From Flavobacteriales bacterium (GTDB taxonomy: Bacteria; Bacteroidota; Bacteroidia; Flavobacteriales_G; JALEGO01), in NCBI GenBank assembly GCA_020628935.1, contig JAHDEG010000005.1:143817-207816 (forward strand): a stretch of 64,000 nt of DNA, given 5' to 3'. Shown here piece after piece: positions 8,890-18,483 of the stretch; the stretch's first letter is position 1, and each line of letters begins with the position of its first letter. The position numbers were made by a program, and so were the translations under genes. Below the pieces are notes generated by a model that ran no database searches, was not told the origin of the DNA, and was given only the letters and a program-made list of their open reading frames with translations.

Positions 8890-11094
8890 TTACTGATTAG
8901 CTATAGATTTTCTGCTTCGGTAATCTAAGTTGCTTTTCATCTTCTGAGAAGCTTGTGCATCAATAATTCCCTTTTGTTCCATTTCTGAAATTAGCTTTGC
9001 TTCTTTGTTAACTAATAATCGTGTTGCTTGTCGAGTATTAATTTCGCTGTAAATTTTAGGATGGTTTCTTCTTAGGTTTCTTATAAATGTATTGGCTTGT
9101 ATAATATTATCTTGAATTTCTTCCTGAAGAGTTTCAAATTCCTTTTGGTTAATTGATTCACTCTTTTTCATTTCTTCTAGTAGCTCAATACATTCATTTT
9201 GGGAAAAGGCAAAACTTACTGCTGCATCATAACTATCAAAAAGTCGATTTAAAATCGTGTTGTGAGCAAACTTTTTCGTGATAAAAAAGTTTGTTAGTTT
9301 ATTAAGAAACTGAGGTGGAGTCCATGAAATTTCCAAGTCTTTGCGGTCTGATAGTGGAGTTAGCCCCTCTTGATCAATAATGTTATTAATAGTATCTGTA
9401 AGCTGATTAATTGCCCCTTGACCTATTAATCCGGATTTAAACTGATGCCAATAACTGCCTTTCTCTTTTTCTAACAGTCTAATTCTTGCTTCTGCTAATT
9501 TGCCAGAGTAGCTGGGGTTTTCTTTTATTAAAGCAGTTTTATCTTGCTTTGGTAAGTAGTTTTCAACATCCTCCCAGTCTGCTTTTTTTAAATATCGGTT
9601 TGTCTTTATTTCATCTACATAAGATTTTAAGTTATCATACAAATAGTTACCCGCTCTTTGGTTAATTAGTTTTTTAGCGGTTGATAATTGAGTTAAACCT
9701 AATTTTTCAATTATGATTTTTACAGTAGTAGCATTTACCAACAGGGTTAGTGTAACTGTGCCTGAGATTAGAAAAAAGAAATCGCTTTTAATTTCTGGTG
9801 ATAAAAATTGATCATCTACCCCTAAAACAATTAAGCCCAGTGAAAGGGCTAGAGCACCCCTTAAACCTCCATACCATAAAACAATAGCTTCCTTTTTATT
9901 AATTCCATATCCTACTTTCCTCATAAGTGGATAAAAAAGTGTAATCATTAAGCCTCTAGAGATATGGATGATAACATAAATTGCTCCTAAAAGAATGAAC
10001 CTATCTACTGTAAATTCTGTTTTAACTGCAATAATTACACCCACAATTAAGAAAATAATACAGTTAGCTATAAAACCAGCCAGTTCCCAAAATTCTTCCA
10101 TAAAGTGTTCAACTACGGGGCTGATACGAGATTTTCCGAAGCCGCCAATCATAAGGCCCAAGGCTACTAAAGCTAATACACCTGAAACTCCTAATACGAT
10201 TTCTGCAATAAAATAAGTTAAATAAGCTGCTGCAATTACGGCACTAATTTCAATAAGTGCATCGTTATATACTTTTTGAATCCACCTTAAAAATAGCCAG
10301 CCTAAAACTAAGCCTACTAAAGTACCGCCTGCTGATACTTGTAAAAATTTAAAAATTGCATTTTCGTCAGATGATCCTTCCATAATAAGAGAACCTAGAA
10401 ATACCATAAAAATAACAATAGATGTACCGTCATTTAAAAGTGATTCACCTTCAATTAAGGTGCCTAGTTTTTTACTTGCTCCAAGGTCTTTTAATATAGC
10501 AACTACCGCTACCGGATCTGTCGCACTAATAACCGCTCCAAACATAAGTGCTATGCTCCATGTCCATGTATTAAAACCCAAGCCTAAAAACTTAATAAGC
10601 ATGACACAACAACCAGTAATAATTAGCGCCATTACAATTCCAGGTATTGCCAATATAACGGAGTTTAAGCCCGTTTTTTTAAACGTATGCAAATCCATAT
10701 TAAAGGCAGCTTCAAAAATTAAAATGGGGAGAAATACAAAAAGTAATAGGTGGGGATCGATATCTGAAGCCCATGATAGTGATTCATGTAATGTTAGACC
10801 AATTGATCCTCCGAAAGCATCTAACAATTCGGTTCGGTTTATAAAACCAAGAAAAATACCAAAAAGAAGTAAGAGTACCGTAAACGGAATTGCAGATTTA
10901 CTGAAAAAATAACGTGTGCTGGCACCAATTAAAACCGCTAATATCACGAATACTAGGCCGTATACTGCCTCATTGTTATGGTGTGCGTTACTATGAGCTG
11001 TTTCTTCCGCAAAACCAAGTACAGGAAAGAAGGTAAATAACAGGAGTAATAAAAAATGAACGTACTTAGCTGATTTTTGTAGAATGTACATCAA
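8890..11094 (-). CDS. Cation:proton antiporter, CPA1 (NhaP-like) family, with cytoplasmic C-terminal domain
   Basis: A 734-residue inner-membrane protein that exchanges Na+ (or K+) for H+. After a hydrophobic N-terminal leader and a His-rich short loop (AHSNAHHNN) come about twelve membrane spans up to residue ~430. Family motifs visible are FLPILIFEAAFNMD, the ion-site segment FGAVISATDPVAVVAIL near residues 185-200, GESLLNDGTSIVIF, and GGLRGALALSLGL near 405-417. Residues 440-734 are a long charged, helical cytoplasmic tail likely to regulate transport. It starts 13 bp after the CoA-transferase gene, so they probably share a transcript. That pairing makes no obvious metabolic sense except coupling to pH or acid stress, which is inference. 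Confidence 0.88.
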   Translation of the reverse strand: MMYILQKSAKYVHFLLLLLFTFFPVLGFAEETAHSNAHHNNEAVYGLVFVILAVLIGASTRYFFSKSAIPFTVLLLLFGIFLGFINRTELLDAFGGSIGLTLHESLSWASDIDPHLLLFVFLPILIFEAAFNMDLHTFKKTGLNSVILAIPGIVMALIITGCCVMLIKFLGLGFNTWTWSIALMFGAVISATDPVAVVAILKDLGASKKLGTLIEGESLLNDGTSIVIFMVFLGSLIMEGSSDENAIFKFLQVSAGGTLVGLVLGWLFLRWIQKVYNDALIEISAVIAAAYLTYFIAEIVLGVSGVLALVALGLMIGGFGKSRISPVVEHFMEEFWELAGFIANCIIFLIVGVIIAVKTEFTVDRFILLGAIYVIIHISRGLMITLFYPLMRKVGYGINKKEAIVLWYGGLRGALALSLGLIVLGVDDQFLSPEIKSDFFFLISGTVTLTLLVNATTVKIIIEKLGLTQLSTAKKLINQRAGNYLYDNLKSYVDEIKTNRYLKKADWEDVENYLPKQDKTALIKENPSYSGKLAEARIRLLEKEKGSYWHQFKSGLIGQGAINQLTDTINNIIDQEGLTPLSDRKDLEISWTPPQFLNKLTNFFITKKFAHNTILNRLFDSYDAAVSFAFSQNECIELLEEMKKSESINQKEFETLQEEIQDNIIQANTFIRNLRRNHPKIYSEINTRQATRLLVNKEAKLISEMEQKGIIDAQASQKMKSNLDYRSRKSIANQ

Positions 11095-11107
11095 AAATTA
11101 TTGTTGT

Positions 11108-11764
11108 TTAAAATTTCATTTCTGGGATATCTCCTTCCACTATAAGTTGACCTTCTGTTTTCGCTTTAATTTCCTCCACACTAACTCCCGGAGCTCTTTC
11201 AAGTAGTTTAAATCCTTTATCGGTAACATCTAATACAGCGAGATTAGTTACTATTTTTTTGACACATCCAACACCTGTTAAAGGTAAGCTACATTTTTTC
11301 AGAATTTTAGATTCTCCTTTTTTGTTGGTGTGCATCATAGCGACAATAATGTTTTCTGCAGAGGCAACTAAATCCATAGCTCCTCCCATACCTTTAACCA
11401 TTTTACCTGGTATTTTCCAATTTGCAATATCTCCATTTTCTGCAACTTCCATAGCGCCTAGTACAGTTAGTTGAACATGACCACCTCTTATCATAGCAAA
11501 GCTAGTTGCTGAGTCAAAAAAGGATGCGCCCGGAAGTGTAGTTATTGTTTGTTTACCTGCATTAATAAGATCTGCATCAATATTATCTTCGGTAGGGAAA
11601 GGTCCCATACCTAGTAAGCCATTTTCTGACTGAAATTCAACACTTATACCATCAGGAATATAGTTAGCCACTAAGGTAGGTATACCAATACCTAAGTTTA
11701 CATACCATCCGTCTTTTAATTCTTGAGCTATTCTTTGAGCAATTTGTGTTTTATCTAAGGCCAT
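11108..11764 (-). CDS. scoB: 3-oxoacid CoA-transferase subunit B
   Basis: A 218-residue subunit of a CoA-transferase that moves CoA between succinyl-CoA or acetyl-CoA and acetoacetate. It has [25 protein letters not shown] at the start (residues 7-31, quoted here only as the opening GIGIPTLV), the active-site glutamate motif [10 protein letters not shown] near residues 45-54, and [23 protein letters not shown] typical of the B subunit (key part LGAMEV). The partner A subunit is not adjacent: the next gene upstream is a divergent TonB receptor, so scoA must be elsewhere. It is the first gene of a probable two-gene unit with the antiporter. Confidence 0.9.
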   Translation of the reverse strand: MALDKTQIAQRIAQELKDGWYVNLGIGIPTLVANYIPDGISVEFQSENGLLGMGPFPTEDNIDADLINAGKQTITTLPGASFFDSATSFAMIRGGHVQLTVLGAMEVAENGDIANWKIPGKMVKGMGGAMDLVASAENIIVAMMHTNKKGESKILKKCSLPLTGVGCVKKIVTNLAVLDVTDKGFKLLERAPGVSVEEIKAKTEGQLIVEGDIPEMKF

Positions 11765-11927
11765 AGTTGTTAAATTAACGTGACAATGTTACAAAATATA
11801 GAGCACATAGTTTATATGTAGTAGGGCTTTATTGTTTGCGATAAAGTAGCAAGTTTATCTGTTTTTGTATACTTTATTTCGTTTGTCTACGTTTGCATCC
11901 TTTCAGCCAACTATTTATTATTTTTTG

Positions 11928-11960
11928 TTGTCTTAGTTGTAATGTATAATGATAAATTTG
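11928..11960 (+). promoter_or_regulatory. Bacteroidota-type promoter for the TonB receptor gene
   Basis: TTG at 11928-11930 and TAAATTTG at 11953-11960, a match to TAnnTTTG, are separated by 22 bp, inside the known 17-23 range. The element ends 17 bp before the receptor ATG. Confidence 0.6.
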
Positions 11961-11977
11961 CTTAATATTTATATAAA

Positions 11978-14380
11978 ATGAATTCATATCCTCCCAAAAT
12001 TTTAGTGCTTATTCTCACTTTTTTTTCATTATCACTAACCGCTCAAAAATTTACGCTTTCGGGTTATTTAAGTGATTCAGAAACGGGTGAAAAGCTAATT
12101 GGAGCAAGTGTTTATGATAAAAAATCCTTAAAAGGGACCAGTGCTAATATATATGGCTATTATAGTATAACATTACCTACAGATACCTACAATATTGTTT
12201 TTTCTTACGTTGGTTATTCTAAAATAGAAAAGAAGGTTGTGCTTACTTCAGATACAGAGTTAAATATTGATTTGAGTTCTAGCTCAACTTTAGATGAGGT
12301 TAAAATAGTAGGGGATAAAATGGAAAAGATAACTGAAACCACAAAAATGGGGAGTATAAATATACCCATGAAGCAAATTGAAAAAATGCCTACTTTTTTG
12401 GGAGAGCGTGATTTAATTAAGGTGGCACAAATGTTACCGGGTGTACAGAGTTCTGAAGGATCTAGTGGAATGTATGTTAGAGGGGGAGGACCAGATCAAA
12501 ACTTAATATTATTGGATGGCGTTCCTGTTTACAATGTGAGCCATTTGTTTGGGTTTTTCTCGGTGTTTAACTCAGATGCTGTTAGTAATGTTGAACTTAT
12601 AAAGGGTGGTTTCCCGGCTCGTTATGGAGGAAGATTATCATCTGTACTTGACATACGAATGAAAGAAGGGAATACAAAAAAATTATCAGGTACTGCATCT
12701 ATCGGATTGATATCATCTAAATTAACCCTAGAAGGCCCTCTAGGTTCAGAAAATACTTCTTTCATTATATCTGGTAGAAGAACATACATTGATATATTGG
12801 CTCAACCTTTTATAAAAATCGCAGCAAGAAATGATGGGTTAGAGAGTTTAAGTGCCGGCTACTATTTTTATGATTTTAACGCTAAAATAAATCATAAGTT
12901 TTCAAATAAAAGCCGATTGTATTTAAGTGCATATACTGGTAAAGACAAGGCATATATTCGGTCGAAAGATAAATATTCTAATTCTTTTGAGTCTGGTTAT
13001 GAAGAACAGAATAACAAATTGGGTTGGGGAAACTTAACGACAGCTTTACGATGGAATTATTTATTGACACCTAAATTGTTTTCTAATGTTACATTAACTT
13101 ACAGCCAATATAAATTTGATGTTGGTATTGGTTATGAATCTGAATATACAAACAGTAATGATGAGACCAATTTTGAAGAATTTTCTAGTGAGTATATTTC
13201 TGGTATTGATGATATAGGCTTACGTTGGGATATTGATTATTTGCCCTCTCCTAATCATTTTATTAGGTTTGGGGTTTCTAATATCTTTCACAAATTTACT
13301 CCAGGAATATCATCTACTAAAATTGCATATGATGATTTTGGTGAAAGTATTGATACAACTTTATCTGTCGGTTCGGATCCATTACGTACAAGCGAACTGG
13401 GTCTTTATTTGGAGGACGATATGAAAATTGGAGACAAGCTAAAAGTAAATGCCGGAATACATCTGGCTGCTTTTGCAGTTGATAATCAGTTTTATTTTAA
13501 TCCTCAACCCAGACTTGCAGCAAACTACCAGGTTGCTAGTAACACCTCAGTTAAGGCAGGATACTCACGAATGAATCAATATATACATTTACTAACAAAT
13601 GTTGGGATTGGTTTGCCAACCGACTTGTGGGTGCCCGTAACTGATAGTATTGAACCAATGATTGGAAACCAATACTCAATTGGTTTGGCACAAAATTTAA
13701 ATAATGGTTTTGAATTGAGTGTTGAAGGATACTATAAAACCATGCAAAATATTATTGAATATAAAGATGGAGTAAGCTTTTTGTTGCAAGCAGATGATTG
13801 GCAAAACAAGGTAGAAAGTGGTGATGGTTGGGCATATGGTGCAGAAGTGTTTTTACAGAAAAAAACAGGTAAAACTACTGGTTGGTTGGGCTATACTTTG
13901 TCATGGACGAACCGTCAGTTTGAAAATATAAACTTTGGAGAAAAGTTTCCATATCGCTACGATAGGCGTCATGACGTTTCTTTTGCTATAGTGCACGATT
14001 TTAGCAAAAAGTTTAATATGGGGCTAACATGGGTGTTTGGTACAGGTAATTCTGTAACTTTACCAGTTGCTCAGTATGGTGTGGCTGATAATCCTGTTAG
14101 CTTAAGTAATAACTCTTTTTTCGGTGGAAACACGATTAAACATTATGAAGGCCGTAATGCGTATAGAATGCCATCTTATCATAGAATGGATGTCTCGTTT
14201 AATTTTGTTAAGCAGAAAAAAAGGGGAGAAGCCATTTGGAATATAAGTTTCTACAATGCATATAACAGGCAAAATCCTTTTGCACTCTATTTTGGAATAG
14301 ACGATCGTGGAGGACAGGTTTTAAAACAAATTAGCTTATTTCCACTTATTCCATCTTTTGCCTACACATTTAAATTTTAA
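11978..14380 (+). CDS. TonB-dependent outer-membrane receptor with N-terminal carboxypeptidase-regulatory-like domain
   Basis: An 800-residue outer-membrane transporter. It has a signal peptide ending near SLTAQ (residue ~22), a CarboxypepD_reg-like beta-sandwich (about 25-105: LSGYLSDSETGEKLIGASV ... GYYSITLP ... VSYVGY-like FSYVGYSKIE), then the plug domain (about 125-240: LPGVQSSEGSSGMYVRGGGP, LLDGVPVYNVSHLFGFFS, ELIKGGFPARYGGRLSSVLD) and a beta-barrel to the C-terminal Phe (FAYTFKF). The gene after it (3 bp later) encodes a DUF4249 lipoprotein, the common two-gene arrangement in this phylum. There is no SusD-like partner, which argues against classical polysaccharide import. The substrate cannot be told from sequence. 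A matching promoter sits directly upstream. Confidence 0.9.
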   Translation: MNSYPPKILVLILTFFSLSLTAQKFTLSGYLSDSETGEKLIGASVYDKKSLKGTSANIYGYYSITLPTDTYNIVFSYVGYSKIEKKVVLTSDTELNIDLSSSSTLDEVKIVGDKMEKITETTKMGSINIPMKQIEKMPTFLGERDLIKVAQMLPGVQSSEGSSGMYVRGGGPDQNLILLDGVPVYNVSHLFGFFSVFNSDAVSNVELIKGGFPARYGGRLSSVLDIRMKEGNTKKLSGTASIGLISSKLTLEGPLGSENTSFIISGRRTYIDILAQPFIKIAARNDGLESLSAGYYFYDFNAKINHKFSNKSRLYLSAYTGKDKAYIRSKDKYSNSFESGYEEQNNKLGWGNLTTALRWNYLLTPKLFSNVTLTYSQYKFDVGIGYESEYTNSNDETNFEEFSSEYISGIDDIGLRWDIDYLPSPNHFIRFGVSNIFHKFTPGISSTKIAYDDFGESIDTTLSVGSDPLRTSELGLYLEDDMKIGDKLKVNAGIHLAAFAVDNQFYFNPQPRLAANYQVASNTSVKAGYSRMNQYIHLLTNVGIGLPTDLWVPVTDSIEPMIGNQYSIGLAQNLNNGFELSVEGYYKTMQNIIEYKDGVSFLLQADDWQNKVESGDGWAYGAEVFLQKKTGKTTGWLGYTLSWTNRQFENINFGEKFPYRYDRRHDVSFAIVHDFSKKFNMGLTWVFGTGNSVTLPVAQYGVADNPVSLSNNSFFGGNTIKHYEGRNAYRMPSYHRMDVSFNFVKQKKRGEAIWNISFYNAYNRQNPFALYFGIDDRGGQVLKQISLFPLIPSFAYTFKF

Positions 14381-14382
14381 TA

Positions 14383-15303
14383 ATGATAAAGAGTAAAGTC
14401 GTTCAACTAGCAGTATGTATAATTTTATCTGCAATTGTGTTCTCTTGTGAGAAAGAAATAGAAATGAAACTTGATGAAAGTAATTCGTATGTGATTAACA
14501 GTTTGTTTTCGGCAGATTCTATAATGTCATTTGATATTACAGAGTCTAAGTCAGTTTTGTCAAATAGGTTTGATTATGACACAATTACTAATGCTGAAGT
14601 TATTGTTACCAAAAATGGATCTCCAATTAGTTTGAATCAACAAGGCGGAAAATATTTTAGTTCTGATGTTATAGAGGCTGGAGCGACTTACGCTATCGAA
14701 GCTAAAATTAGCGGTTTAACTTTATCTGCAGAAACAAAAATTCCTTCAAAGGTTCAAAACTTAAGTATTGATACGTCCAGTGCTATTATAGGTGATTATG
14801 GATTTAGAGAGAAAAAAATACGTATAACATTTGATGATGGGGAAGGTAAAAGTTATTACAAAGTTTCATTAGTGCAAAAATCGATAAGTTATTATACGGA
14901 TTACAATGGCATAGAAACATCTAGTGAAAATGAGTACAACGAATACTTTACTGTTGATGGTAGCAGGTTAGATCTTATAAATTCAACAGATGACTTTGGT
15001 ACAGTTTTCGGAGATGATTTCTACTACAATGAGCTATATTTTTCTGATTTAGGTTTTGAAAACCAAACTATAAATTTGGTGATATCTTTCCCCATTTATT
15101 CTTATGAATATTCTTATGAAGATAAATTTTATTCAGTTATTGTAAGTAAAGTTTCAGAAGACTATTTGTTGTATAATCAAACCAAAAATCAACAGCAGTA
15201 CACATCTGGTGATCCCTTTGCTCAGCCTACTTTGGTTTACTCAAATATCAATAATGGCTTAGGTATTTTTGCTGGCATATCATCTGAATTTGTGACCTTC
15301 TAA
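14383..15303 (+). CDS. DUF4249 outer-membrane-associated lipoprotein
   Basis: A 306-residue protein with a type II signal peptide: hydrophobic stretch then IVFSC with the lipid-modified Cys at position 22, followed by EKEIEM. After that comes a beta-rich domain (SYVINSLFSADSIMSFDITESKSV begins the family pattern; a short key part is VINSLFSADS). It starts 2 bases after the stop of the TonB receptor, so the two are co-transcribed and presumably act together at the outer membrane. The acidic residues right after the lipidated Cys resemble a surface-export signal for lipoproteins in this phylum, so it may face outward. The function of DUF4249 is not established. Confidence 0.85.
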   Translation: MIKSKVVQLAVCIILSAIVFSCEKEIEMKLDESNSYVINSLFSADSIMSFDITESKSVLSNRFDYDTITNAEVIVTKNGSPISLNQQGGKYFSSDVIEAGATYAIEAKISGLTLSAETKIPSKVQNLSIDTSSAIIGDYGFREKKIRITFDDGEGKSYYKVSLVQKSISYYTDYNGIETSSENEYNEYFTVDGSRLDLINSTDDFGTVFGDDFYYNELYFSDLGFENQTINLVISFPIYSYEYSYEDKFYSVIVSKVSEDYLLYNQTKNQQQYTSGDPFAQPTLVYSNINNGLGIFAGISSEFVTF

Positions 15304-15361
15304 GAGTCAGAATATACTCCGTAAGTGTTTTAAAGGAAGTAAAATTGTAATTTCGTGCTAA

Positions 15362-16678
15362 ATGAAATTATCTAGACTTTTATTTGCAGTAACTTTCTTT
15401 GTAGCGTTTATTGCTTTTGCATACTTTATTACTCCTGATTTTTTTAGATTGTTTGATAGTGAAGCAAACTTTCTATATTTCTTTAACAAAGGAAATAGAA
15501 TGGGGCATTTATATGATGCAGTTAGGGCACATCAAGATCATGGTCCTGATTTAATTCGTTATGTAGATTTTGTTGATGCCAATGGCTTGCAAAGTAAAAT
15601 TGTTGTACCTATGGAAACTACTGGAGACGATTTAGGTATGTATTATTTTGTGCCTAAATTATTAGATTTTTTTCCCGTTTTAAGCTATCTACAAGGGTAC
15701 TATATAGTTTTTTCCTCAATTATTATCTTAGGTTTTATACTTGCAGTTCAGGGTTTCAATTTACTTTTTGTTAAAACAAAAGATTTTGTATTGGCAACGT
15801 TAGCCTACTCGTTATTATCATTTATATGCTTTTACGCGATGGATGTTTATGTAGCTGCTTTTTTAGCATGTTCAATCATTCCTATTTCACTCTATTTTTT
15901 TTGCAAAAAGCCATCTCTTGTTTCTACTTTTGTCTTTGTTTTTTTCGGAGCTTTACTAGCTGTATGTACTTATTTTAGAGCACATTCATCAACAGGTGTC
16001 GTGTTTTTCTTGTTTATTGCATTTATTACTGTTTCAGGTGAAGGAAAAGGTTTGAAACTTTTGTCTACAATAATTCCTTTCATACTGGGAGTTGCTATGT
16101 GGTCGTTATATTCAAGCTCCATAATTAATAAAAGAAACGATCAATTAATGAGTGATAAGTATGACAATCGTTTGTTGGAAGGATTTCAAAGCAGTCATAT
16201 TTTTTGGCATGGTGCTTATTTAGGTTTGGGCTATCAATCGAATAATAAATACCGTATTAAATGGCAGGATCAATATGGGTATAAAGTGGCTAATAATTAC
16301 GCAAAAGCACATTCTGAGCTTAACTTACCAAGGTTTACGCCTTTAAATATGACAGAGGAGTATGAGGATATTTTAAAGGGAGAATATATGGATATACTTA
16401 AAAACGATATTGGTTTTATATTTAAAACGTATTCATTAAAGTTTTTAAGATTACTTATATTTATTTTTCCGTTTTTATTACTTGGCTTTGTAGTGTTTAA
16501 ATTTAATATGAGAGGATCTAAGCAGCTTTGGTTGCCAGCAGGATTATCAATCTTGTTTTATTGTTTACCAGGAGTAATTGTTTGGCCACATGCCATATAT
16601 GTTACTGGTGCAATAACTATTGGGTTGCTTTTAGGGATACTTTCTCGTGTTGATTGGAAGAATAATAAACTTACCTAG
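15362..16678 (+). CDS. Polytopic membrane protein of unknown function, GT-C-like layout
   Basis: A 438-residue inner-membrane protein with about ten hydrophobic segments. A large extracytoplasmic loop (residues 30-110) follows the first span and carries charged residues (DSEANFLYFF, HQDHGPDLIRYVD). A second long loop (about 255-345) sits before the last spans. This layout, one span then a big acidic loop and then a helical bundle, is like GT-C glycosyltransferases and O-antigen-type enzymes, but I see no decisive catalytic motif. It follows the DUF4249 gene by 58 bp; a degenerate -7 element (TAATTTCG, 15348-15355) lies just before its ATG. Its stop overlaps the stop of the convergent cmk. Confidence 0.6.
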   Translation: MKLSRLLFAVTFFVAFIAFAYFITPDFFRLFDSEANFLYFFNKGNRMGHLYDAVRAHQDHGPDLIRYVDFVDANGLQSKIVVPMETTGDDLGMYYFVPKLLDFFPVLSYLQGYYIVFSSIIILGFILAVQGFNLLFVKTKDFVLATLAYSLLSFICFYAMDVYVAAFLACSIIPISLYFFCKKPSLVSTFVFVFFGALLAVCTYFRAHSSTGVVFFLFIAFITVSGEGKGLKLLSTIIPFILGVAMWSLYSSSIINKRNDQLMSDKYDNRLLEGFQSSHIFWHGAYLGLGYQSNNKYRIKWQDQYGYKVANNYAKAHSELNLPRFTPLNMTEEYEDILKGEYMDILKNDIGFIFKTYSLKFLRLLIFIFPFLLLGFVVFKFNMRGSKQLWLPAGLSILFYCLPGVIVWPHAIYVTGAITIGLLLGILSRVDWKNNKLT

Positions 16679-17388
16679 GATACCTTTTGATTTAAGTAAG
16701 TTATTTTATCCTCAGCTATTTTACCTAACTTAATTAATAGTTCATCCATTTCAACTTCAGAGTTGTCAATTACTATAGCATCTTCAACTTGGATGAGAGG
16801 GCTCTCTTCTCTGTTACTATCAATATAATCTCTTTTTCTAAGGTTTTCTTTTACCTCAGTTTTACTAATTTTATCTCCTCTTTGGGTTAACTCTTGATGT
16901 CTTCGCTCAACTCTAACATCAATATCAGAAATCATAAAAAACTTTAATTCGGCATCAGGGAAAACGGTAGAGCCAATATCTCTTCCATCCATAACAACTC
17001 CTTTCTTTTCACCCATTGATTGTTGAAGTGACACAAGCTTTTCTCTAACCTCTTTAATAGCACTGATAGGACTTACGTATTTAGCAATTTCAAGTGTTCT
17101 AATCTTTTTTTCAACATTAATCTCATTTAGAAAGGTTTCTGCGTAGTTTTTGCTTTCTTTTTTGAACTCAATATTTAGTTGTGGAAGTATCTCTAACAAA
17201 CTAGGCTTATAAATATTACCTTCTTTAATAATGCCTCTTTCTAAGGCGAATAATGTGACAGCTCTATACATTGCGCCACTATCGATATAAGTGTACCCTA
17301 ATTTATTGGCGAGTAACTTAGCTAAGGTGCTTTTTCCGCTTGCCGAGTAACCGTCAATTGCAATATTAATTTTATCCTTGGGGCTCAC
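16675..17388 (-). CDS. cmk: (d)CMP kinase
   Basis: A 237-residue cytidylate kinase that phosphorylates CMP and dCMP with ATP. It has the P-loop GYSASGKST at residues 13-21, the CMP-binding segment DSGAMYRAVTLFAL near 37-50, and VVMDGRDIGSTVFPDAELKFF near 134-154 (core DGRDIGSTVFP). The lid region has RRHQEL. It lies 9 bp downstream of porQ on the same strand. The porQ-cmk pairing is conserved in many Bacteroidota, including Porphyromonas gingivalis to my knowledge, which supports both calls. Confidence 0.95.
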   Translation of the reverse strand: MSPKDKINIAIDGYSASGKSTLAKLLANKLGYTYIDSGAMYRAVTLFALERGIIKEGNIYKPSLLEILPQLNIEFKKESKNYAETFLNEINVEKKIRTLEIAKYVSPISAIKEVREKLVSLQQSMGEKKGVVMDGRDIGSTVFPDAELKFFMISDIDVRVERRHQELTQRGDKISKTEVKENLRKRDYIDSNREESPLIQVEDAIVIDNSEVEMDELLIKLGKIAEDKITYLNQKVS

Positions 17389-17397
17389 TTTTTTCTT

Positions 17398-18420
17398 TTA
17401 ATATTTAGACTTTCCTAAAGATATAAAAGATAATGTAAAGTAGTTAGAATTTAATCCAGAACCATTTCCATATAAGCTATAATTAATGATTATTTTTTTT
17501 AATTTAATATTTATACCAAAGGAAAATCCTGCTAGTTTTTTGCGATCAATAAATCCTGATTCTTTTCCTCTCCTAACATCATATCCTATATTAAGGGCAA
17601 ATGCTTTTGATGGCGACAGTGTTGCTGCAAACGCCAAATGCCTTGAAAAATTATCTAGTGTGAGAGTTTTCTTTTTAACTTCTCCCGTAAAAGGGTCTAC
17701 TGTTTGGTTTGTCTCGTTTGGAGGAACTAAATCCCATCTGTTTAAGTTGTTAAACGCTCCATGCAAGCGTATTGGAGCTTTTTTTAATTTTAGAGAACCC
17801 GCTAATCTTACCTGTAATGGTAAAAACTCGTAGTTACTTTTGCTGTATGTAAAAAGCTGAGTTCCAAGATTTTCAATTGCAAGGGTTGTACCCCACTGCT
17901 CAGAGTTGGTCGAATAGTATATATAATAATCTGTACTTAGACCAGCTGCATTATTATACAACAATTGAGAGTAAATTGCATTAACATTAATTCCATATCT
18001 AAAATGAGTAAAAAATTCTTTTGATATACTAGTTCCAACAGCTAAATCTGTTGCAGTGAAGTTTCTAATTTGTTGACCGGTTTCATCTGTTTCAACAAAA
18101 TTCCCGTAGTGTAAGTATTTAACAAATGGGGCTATTGTTATTTTTTTATTTGTGTTTATTACATAGGTTAAGTAACCCGCATGAATATCGGCCAAATAAC
18201 TTGTGTAATTAATCAGAATGTTTTTTTCGTTCGTTTTTGAAAGTAAGCTAGGGTTTGAACTCGCATATTCGATAGAAGAGTCGTTGTGAGTTGGAATTAC
18301 ACCGCCTAAACTTGCTGCTCTAGCGTTATTTGGTATATCCATAAACTTAAATACACCAGAATTCTGAGCATTAAGTTTAATGCAAAGTGAAATTAGAGTT
18401 AATATAGAAAAAAACTTCAT
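17398..18420 (-). CDS. porQ: Type IX secretion system protein PorQ
   Basis: A 340-residue outer-membrane beta-barrel protein with a signal peptide ending at LNAQ (residue 19). The conserved N-terminal motif of the PorV/PorQ/FadL-like family is clear: FKFMDIPNNARAASLGG (residues 24-40), followed by NPSLL and an alternating beta-strand pattern to the end. PorQ belongs to the PorQ-PorU-PorV-PorZ attachment complex that cleaves the sorting domain of secreted proteins and anchors them. The immediate neighbour cmk is its usual partner. The CHU_C-bearing protein at 28566-31856 is a likely client of the same machinery. Confidence 0.88.
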   Translation of the reverse strand: MKFFSILTLISLCIKLNAQNSGVFKFMDIPNNARAASLGGVIPTHNDSSIEYASSNPSLLSKTNEKNILINYTSYLADIHAGYLTYVINTNKKITIAPFVKYLHYGNFVETDETGQQIRNFTATDLAVGTSISKEFFTHFRYGINVNAIYSQLLYNNAAGLSTDYYIYYSTNSEQWGTTLAIENLGTQLFTYSKSNYEFLPLQVRLAGSLKLKKAPIRLHGAFNNLNRWDLVPPNETNQTVDPFTGEVKKKTLTLDNFSRHLAFAATLSPSKAFALNIGYDVRRGKESGFIDRKKLAGFSFGINIKLKKIIINYSLYGNGSGLNSNYFTLSFISLGKSKY

Positions 18421-18445
18421 TAAACAGGTAATGATAGTTTAACGT

Positions 18446-18478
18446 GCCTACCAGCAAAACATTGTTTTGCTGGTAGGC
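18446..18478 (+). terminator. Strong hairpin with T-run on the plus strand
   Basis: GCCTACCAGCAAAACA (18446-18461) pairs with its exact complement (18463-18478). The run of T's follows on the plus strand (18479-18485), although both flanking genes, DPP III and porQ, are on the minus strand. It is therefore built to stop antisense transcription, or acts as a processing or partial termination hairpin in the sense direction, where no U-run follows. Confidence 0.7.
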
Positions 18479-18483
18479 TTTTT

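Noticed and set aside
10460-10912. 150-codon frame antisense to the antiporter
   Set aside because: The sense frame is a clear transporter with family motifs; the antisense product is low-complexity and has no domain.
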